Source: Eubacterium sp. | GTDB taxonomy: Bacteria > Bacillota > Clostridia > Lachnospirales > Lachnospiraceae | Assembly (NCBI GenBank): GCA_024681495.1 | Contig: JAILAS010000168.1 | Coordinates: forward strand, 1-5,267 | Direction: 5' to 3' | DNA length: 5,267 nucleotides | Shown here: positions 4,790 through 5,267 of the stretch, in pieces | Numbering within the stretch: position 1 is the first letter of the stretch | Layout: each line of letters starts with the position of its first letter | The notes under the pieces: generated by a model | What the model saw: only the letters and a program-made list of their open reading frames with translations | What the model was told of the DNA's origin: nothing | Databases searched by the model: none | Program-made: the position numbers and the translations under genes

Positions 4790-5267
4790 ATGAGTAAGTA
4801 TTCGGAATTATGTAAACCTTTGAAGATAGGGAGCCTGACACTTAAAAACAGGATGCTCTCCGCACCGACCTCTCTCGCGGAGCTGGGCGCCGGCGAGCAC
4901 TATTCGGCCGACAATTACGCCTACTATAAGTTAAAGGCCGCGGGCGGATGTTCGCTGGTCACGGTAGGCGACGTAATAGTGGATAATTCCACGGGCCGCT
5001 CCCACCCCCAGCAGGTAGGACTGGACGACCCGGGCATGAGGCCCTACCTCGCCAAAATGGCAGACGTCATCCACTCCGGAGGGGCCTGCGCCAGCGTGGA
5101 GATAGATCACGGGGGAGCAATGTGCGAACCGGACATGATAGGCGGTAAGAACGCATTCGGTCCATCGGGTTACGTGGATGCCTGGGGCGACACCATAGAG
5201 GAGATGACCGTGGAGCAGATGAACGAGGTGGCGGACGCATTTGCGCGCGGAGCCTCCATCGTCAAGG
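4790..5267 (+). CDS. OYE-type NADH:flavin oxidoreductase, N-terminal part (cut by window edge)
   Basis: The first 159 residues of an FMN-binding TIM-barrel reductase of the Old Yellow Enzyme group related to BaiCD, BaiH and 2,4-dienoyl-CoA reductase. Family members reduce C=C bonds conjugated to carbonyl or thioester groups using NAD(P)H. The start ELCKPLKIGSLTLKNRMLSAPTS (NRMLSAPT at 20-27) is the FMN-binding first strand; YYKLKAAGG (45-53) and VTVGDVIVD (57-65) form the next strand with the usual Gly-rich turn; ASVEIDHGG (101-109) corresponds to the QLxHxG FMN contact, with Glu104 where Gln is usual. EEMTVEQMNEVADAFARGA (137-155) is the conserved helix before the missing half. The ATG at 4790 has GGGAG (4778-4782) seven bases away; an in-frame ATG at 4784 is too close to that site. 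Whether the BaiCD-like C-terminal 4Fe-4S/FAD part exists cannot be seen. It is divergent from, and probably co-regulated with, the SnoaL operon. Confidence 0.92.
   Translation, partial: MSKYSELCKPLKIGSLTLKNRMLSAPTSLAELGAGEHYSADNYAYYKLKAAGGCSLVTVGDVIVDNSTGRSHPQQVGLDDPGMRPYLAKMADVIHSGGACASVEIDHGGAMCEPDMIGGKNAFGPSGYVDAWGDTIEEMTVEQMNEVADAFARGASIVK

Noticed and set aside
1..5267. CRISPR arrays, tRNA or rRNA genes, insertion sequences, attachment sites.
   Set aside because: No regularly spaced repeats, tRNA-like cloverleaf, transposase or terminal inverted repeats were found on reading both strands.

Overview
The window looks like part of the chromosome of an anaerobic Bacillota, probably of the class Clostridia. 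The evidence is strong AGGAGG-type ribosome sites, sigma-A-like promoters with extended -10 elements, GC-rich genes separated by AT-rich spacers, frequent AGG and ATA codons, and a Clostridia-like UvrA N-terminus. This taxonomic call is inference; no rRNA or other marker gene is present.

Layout from left to right. Bases 1-476 (minus) hold the first 158 codons of uvrA, the DNA-damage recognition ATPase of nucleotide excision repair, cut by the window edge. Just upstream (485-601, minus) is a 38-codon gene for a one-helix membrane peptide, with a strong ribosome site and its own promoter (642-670). A rho-independent terminator (673-699) closes the next minus-strand unit. That unit, read from right to left, has three genes for NTF2/SnoaL-like proteins (3841-4569, 3044-3829, 2301-3047), then a hairpin (2264-2287), then an FAD-dependent oxidoreductase of the fumarate reductase/3-ketosteroid dehydrogenase flavoprotein superfamily (726-2213). 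A 220-base divergent regulatory region (4570-4789) separates this unit from a plus-strand gene (4790 to the window end), the N-terminus of an Old Yellow Enzyme-type, FMN-dependent NADH:flavin oxidoreductase related to BaiCD/2,4-dienoyl-CoA reductase.

The combination of an OYE-type reductase, an FAD_binding_2 flavoprotein and several NTF2-fold proteins resembles gut bacterial reductive pathways for steroids, bile acids and other cyclic or unsaturated compounds, such as the bai operon with BaiCD, BaiH, BaiE and BaiI. No gene here can be given a specific substrate. The three NTF2-like proteins share an unusual C-terminal tail motif (PEPY[DG]T). They differ at the positions where related enzymes carry active-site residues, so a heteromeric dehydratase/isomerase-like complex is a reasonable hypothesis. 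Four TTTGGG/CCCAAA half-sites around the two divergent promoters suggest one regulator controls both arms; no regulator gene lies in the window.
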